Source: Hamadaea flava
GTDB lineage: Bacteria > Actinomycetota > Actinomycetes > Mycobacteriales > Micromonosporaceae
NCBI RefSeq assembly: GCF_024172085.1
Contig: NZ_JAMZDZ010000001.1
Coordinates: 558,001-622,000 of the forward strand
Reading direction: 5' to 3'
Length of the DNA: 64,000 bases
In this document: positions 60,871 through 64,000 of the stretch, one piece after another
How positions within the stretch are numbered: position 1 is the first letter of the stretch
Layout of the letters: each line of letters begins with the position of its first letter
The notes under the pieces: generated by a model
Told to the model about the DNA's origin: nothing
What the model saw: only the letters and a program-made list of their open reading frames with translations
Database searches by the model: none
Position numbers and translations under genes: made by a program

Positions 60871-61574
60871 CCTACGGTCATCAGCGGGACCTGGGCGACC
60901 ACCTCGCCGTCGGGGTTGATCGCGCAGGTCGGGCCGTAGCCGACCCGTTCGGCGCCCCGCTCCCCCGTCACATCGGCGGAGACGAGCCACATCCCGGTTT
61001 CGCTTACGCGCTGACGGCGGATCTCGTTGTGCCGGGGTTTCCACCGCTCGGCGTTCTCACGACGCATCATGTTCTGCGTCGGCAGCAGCAGCACGTCCGC
61101 GTCTTGGGCGGCGACCGCGGCGGCGGCTGCGGGGAACTGGGCGTCATAACAGATGTTGATCCCGAAGCGTACGCCGTTGCGGTCGAAGACCGGGTAGGCG
61201 TCGCCGGGCTCGAAGAGCGCCTCGCCGGGCACGAGATGCGTCTTGCGGTAGCAGCCGGACAGTTCGCCGCGGTCGAGGACGACAGCCGAGTTGAGCAACC
61301 GGTCTTCGCGACGCTCGATGATGCCGAGGACCAGGGTTGGCCGGATCGGCGCGAGGCGGCGGCACACGGCTGCGAACTCGGCGGAGCCCAGGTCGAGGGC
61401 GTACCGGGTCAGGTGGTCGGCTTCGACGAGGTAGCCCTGTAGGAAGCACTCCGGGAACAGCAGCAGGTCGGCGTCACCGGCCCGCCGGGCGAAGTCTTCG
61501 ACGCAGGTCAGCGCGGCGTCGACGTCGCCGAGGATCTCGGGCGTCTGGCAGGCGGCCACACGGAGTCCGGTCAT
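60843..61574 (-). CDS. Carbon-nitrogen hydrolase (nitrilase superfamily)
   Basis: 243 residues. The catalytic triad is visible: Glu in LLLFPECFLQGYLV, Lys in SGCYRKTHLVPGE and Cys in INICYDAQFP. The family hydrolyses amides such as omega-amides, carbamoyl-putrescine or small nitriles. ATG 61574 has GAGGACC upstream and overlaps the stop of the sigma-fusion gene by ATGA, so the two are transcribed together. Confidence 0.9.
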   Translation of the reverse strand: MTGLRVAACQTPEILGDVDAALTCVEDFARRAGDADLLLFPECFLQGYLVEADHLTRYALDLGSAEFAAVCRRLAPIRPTLVLGIIERREDRLLNSAVVLDRGELSGCYRKTHLVPGEALFEPGDAYPVFDRNGVRFGINICYDAQFPAAAAAVAAQDADVLLLPTQNMMRRENAERWKPRHNEIRRQRVSETGMWLVSADVTGERGAERVGYGPTCAINPDGEVVAQVPLMTVGHVTVEIRR

Positions 61575-63691
61575 GAGGTCCTCATCGGGGCGCCGATCGC
61601 CGGATCCCGGGTGTTGGTGAGGAAGTCGGTCGCGGGCAGTCTGCCGTCGGAGCGGCGGGGCCCTTGCGCCGTACGCGGATCGCTCTGCCGAAGGGTGCTC
61701 GTCGTCCAGCCGGACTGGTTCCAGGAGTTGCCGTTTTCGACGGCGGAGTCGGCCAGCACGGCGTCCCGGTTGTTGGCCAGCGCGAGGTTGTGCGAGAACT
61801 GCGCCGAGGAGTAGAAGAAGGCGAACCCGTCCTTGGCGTTGCGGTACGCCGTGTTGTTGCTCAACCGCAGGGCGCCCCGGTTGGCGCTCTCGGTGAAGCC
61901 GTAGCCGACGTTGTCCCAGGCCGCGCTGTTGGTGACGACGTGGGCGACGGCCGGGGCGGGGTCGCCGCCGCCGAGCCGGAAGCCGTTGCCGGAGCCGATC
62001 ACGGCCTGCGACGCGTCGTGCCACAGGTCTTGGCCGTTGGCGTACGCCCAGCTGCGGTCGACGGTCACCGGCGAGGAGAACTCGTGCAGGTCGAAGCCGT
62101 CGTCGACGTTGGAGAAGAAGCGGCAGCCGCGTACGGTGTTGCCGGTGCCCGAGCCGTATTTGAAGGCGAGCCCGTCGGCCGCCCCGCCGGCGTCGTGGTT
62201 GCGGTAGAAGTCGCTGTCGAGCACCTGGTTGCCGGTCGTGCCGTTGTCGCGCAGCATCAGGCCGGTGCCCTTGTTGTCGTGGAAGGACAGTCCGCTGAAG
62301 ACGGTCGAACGGCAGCCGACGCACACGTACGCGTGAGTCGGCGCGTTGCGGATCTCCAGTCCCCGGACGGTCCAGTACGCGGCCCGTTGGGTCACGAACC
62401 AGTCGGTGTGCGGGACGGCGGTCGCGTCGAAGACGGGACGCTCCCCGGCGGCGTTGGTCAAGGTGATGCGTTTCTGCGCGGTCCCGTTCGTCGTGATCTC
62501 GACGGACTCGGTCGGGTGGTAGGTGCCGCCCCGGACGACGATCGTCTGACCCGGTCGGACGACCGAGACCGCTTTGGCCAGGGTGGCGTACGGGCGCGCC
62601 TGGGTTCCGTCGCCGCTGTCGTCGCCGCCCGGAGCGAGGTAGATCTGACCGGTCGCGGCGCGGGGCGTACTCGTGGGAGAAGGCGCGGGTGACGACGGGG
62701 CGGCCGAGGCCGTCGGGCCGGAACCGACCACGGGCGGATCAGCCGTGGGTGGATCTTGGGGGGTCGGCGGCGGGAGCAGGACGACGGTGGCCGCGATGGC
62801 CGCCGCCGCGGTCGCACCGGCGGTGATCGTGGCGGCGGGCTTCGCGGTGAGCAGGTCCCAGAGTTTGCCGAGCAGCCCGGTCGAGACCGGCGCGAGGTGG
62901 CCGCTCGATGCCTGGGCGATCACGGCGGCGAGCCCACCGGCGACCGGCAGCAGGCCGATCTGCGCGAGCGCGACGTCGTCCGGGGCGAGCCGGCCCGCGA
63001 CGATGCACTGCGGACAGTCGCGGACATGCCGGTGCAGGCGTTTCACCCACCGAGAGTCCGCCTTGCCGTCCCAGCCCCGGGCAGCGGACTGGAGCCCCGC
63101 GCAGCGTGGCGTGGCCCGCCACGCGGCCAGGATCAGGCGGGCCCGGTCGAGGTGGGCGCGCATGCGTTGAATCCGTACGCCGGTGTGCGCGACGGTGATG
63201 CCGAGGGTGGCCGCGACCTCGGCCCGGCTGAGCCCGCCGAGCAGTTCCTGCCACCAAAGGGTCAGGATGCGGCGGTCCTCGCCGTCGAGCCAGCGGGTGG
63301 CCTCACGGACGGCGTTGCGCTGCCCGGCGAGCCGGGCGCGGGTGATCGCGTCGTCGACGAAGTCGGCCTCGGGATCGGGCTGGTCGTCGGCTTCCTGCCA
63401 GACGTCGAGCCTCGGCGCGCGCCGAGTCCGTTCCCGTTCGCGGATCTGGCGCACGGCGATCGCGACGAGCCAGGACCGGAAGCTCTCCGGCTCGCGCAGT
63501 CCGGGCATGCCCTGAACGGCGCGCAGCATCGTCTCCTGCACGACGTCGTCGACGTCGGGATGGCCGTCGAGGGCCCGGCCGACGATGTTGTAGACCAGCG
63601 GCAGATGGCCGGTGAGCAACTCGGCGAGGGCCTGCCGGTCTCCGTCGCGGGCGGCGACGACCTGCGTGGTGTCCGCAAGCACGGGCGACAT
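61571..63691 (-). CDS. ECF-type sigma factor fused to a membrane segment and beta-helix domain
   Basis: 706 residues. Residues 1-195 are an ECF sigma factor: region 2 LPLVYNIVGRALDGHPDVDDVVQETMLRAV and region 4 LTLWWQELLGGLSRAEVAATLGITVAHTGVRIQRMRAHL. A zinc-finger-like anti-sigma motif follows (HRHVRDCPQCI), then one membrane helix (AATITAGATAAAAIAATVVLLP) and a Pro/Ser linker. The last 340 residues (IYLAPGGDDSGDGTQARPYATLAKAV, then repeated NNTAYRNAKDGFAF-type turns) form a right-handed parallel beta-helix of the pectate-lyase-9 kind. Outside sensing and inside gene control are thus in one chain; release of the sigma part is inferred. Confidence 0.88.
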   Translation of the reverse strand: MSPVLADTTQVVAARDGDRQALAELLTGHLPLVYNIVGRALDGHPDVDDVVQETMLRAVQGMPGLREPESFRSWLVAIAVRQIRERERTRRAPRLDVWQEADDQPDPEADFVDDAITRARLAGQRNAVREATRWLDGEDRRILTLWWQELLGGLSRAEVAATLGITVAHTGVRIQRMRAHLDRARLILAAWRATPRCAGLQSAARGWDGKADSRWVKRLHRHVRDCPQCIVAGRLAPDDVALAQIGLLPVAGGLAAVIAQASSGHLAPVSTGLLGKLWDLLTAKPAATITAGATAAAAIAATVVLLPPPTPQDPPTADPPVVGSGPTASAAPSSPAPSPTSTPRAATGQIYLAPGGDDSGDGTQARPYATLAKAVSVVRPGQTIVVRGGTYHPTESVEITTNGTAQKRITLTNAAGERPVFDATAVPHTDWFVTQRAAYWTVRGLEIRNAPTHAYVCVGCRSTVFSGLSFHDNKGTGLMLRDNGTTGNQVLDSDFYRNHDAGGAADGLAFKYGSGTGNTVRGCRFFSNVDDGFDLHEFSSPVTVDRSWAYANGQDLWHDASQAVIGSGNGFRLGGGDPAPAVAHVVTNSAAWDNVGYGFTESANRGALRLSNNTAYRNAKDGFAFFYSSAQFSHNLALANNRDAVLADSAVENGNSWNQSGWTTSTLRQSDPRTAQGPRRSDGRLPATDFLTNTRDPAIGAPMRTS

Positions 63692-63834
63692 CGTGGCGCG
63701 CGGCAGGCGGCGCTGTCAAGACATCTACCAGTGACTATTTTCTCGGGAGTCGCGACAAAAACTGTTATGGGTTGCCGTCCGGGCCCGTCTCCTGATCGAC
63801 ACCGCTCCACGGATCGTCCCAGGAGGACCCATCC

Positions 63835-64000
63835 ATGAACACCTCACGATCGCCCGGCGGACGCCCATCCGCCTGGCGCCGCCGGCCTGTGCCGGCGCTG
63901 GCCACCGCCGTCCTCGGCGTGACCGCCGGGATCATGCTCATCACCATGCCGATGGCGGAGGCCGCGGTCGCGCCGGTCAACGGCGGCGTCTACACCCTCG
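63835..64000 (+). CDS. Start of a secreted protein (cut by window edge)
   Basis: Only 55 residues are visible. AGGAGG lies eight bases before ATG 63835. A basic start (MNTSRSPGGRPSAWRRRP) and a hydrophobic helix (VPALATAVLGVTAGIMLITMPMAEA) form a signal peptide, and the mature protein begins AAVAPVNGGVYTL. This is common for actinobacterial secreted sugar-binding or wall enzymes. Divergent from the sigma-beta-helix gene, 143 bases away, so it is a natural target of that factor. Confidence 0.7.
   Translation, partial: MNTSRSPGGRPSAWRRRPVPALATAVLGVTAGIMLITMPMAEAAVAPVNGGVYTL

Overview
The window is high-GC DNA with GTG/TTG starts, dense 4-base ATGA/GTGA gene overlaps, frequent GTACGC-type strings and many promoters of the form TAnnnT placed 6-8 nt before the start codon. 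This suits an actinomycete, probably of the Micromonosporaceae. That assignment is inference: no rRNA or species-level marker is present. Most genes are chromosomal-type, with accessory patches.

Layout. 1-695: 3' part of a family-2 glycosyltransferase. 906-6996: a seven-gene, fully overlapping operon with a KAS III-like enzyme, an AurF-type di-iron oxygenase, a carrier protein, an aminoacyl-tRNA-synthetase-like amino acid:carrier protein ligase, a thioester-reductase-like SDR, a BtaA-like aminocarboxypropyltransferase and a GNAT. It looks like an undescribed pathway that loads an amino acid on a carrier protein and modifies it. 7032-13407: single genes (DUF1152, GrpB, MerR with a divergent membrane gene, YunG-like, ABC transporter, GNAT, YCII). 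13408-14513: a repeat-rich patch with a 25-bp-arm palindrome and a 140-bp direct repeat that copies the 3' end of a histidine phosphatase. 14453-18698: phosphatase, HAD, D-Ala-D-Ala carboxypeptidase and a P-loop kinase. 18780-19951: a conserved unknown protein followed by a run of tRNA-like RNA segments closed by a strong hairpin.

19996-31598: DinB/TetR pair, a short leucyl-tRNA synthetase, APH-like kinase, HAD, lipoprotein, two small overlapping genes, DUF2871 and a STAND (NB-ARC/TPR) regulator divergent from a secreted discoidin-domain protein (31806-33878). 34001-46281: PRC-barrel/DUF2382 protein, LysE with its LysR regulator, a repeat and pseudogene patch, an ArsR-MFS operon under a 17-bp inverted repeat, a second-type MetG, a TetR, a GH3 lipoprotein and a MOSC protein. 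46288-55625: a 2.9-kaa secreted RHS polymorphic toxin with a PD-(D/E)xK nuclease tip, its 3' end overlapping a HEAT-repeat gene that is the likely immunity protein. 56055-64000: secreted acid phosphatase, an MFS pump fused to carboxypeptidase-regulatory repeats, a GNAT, a nitrilase-family hydrolase, a sigma factor fused through a membrane segment to a beta-helix domain, and the start of a secreted protein.

The strongest candidates for something new are the 906-6996 operon and the 18165-19951 kinase/unknown protein/tRNA-like RNA module. The RHS toxin pair and the sigma-beta-helix fusion come next.
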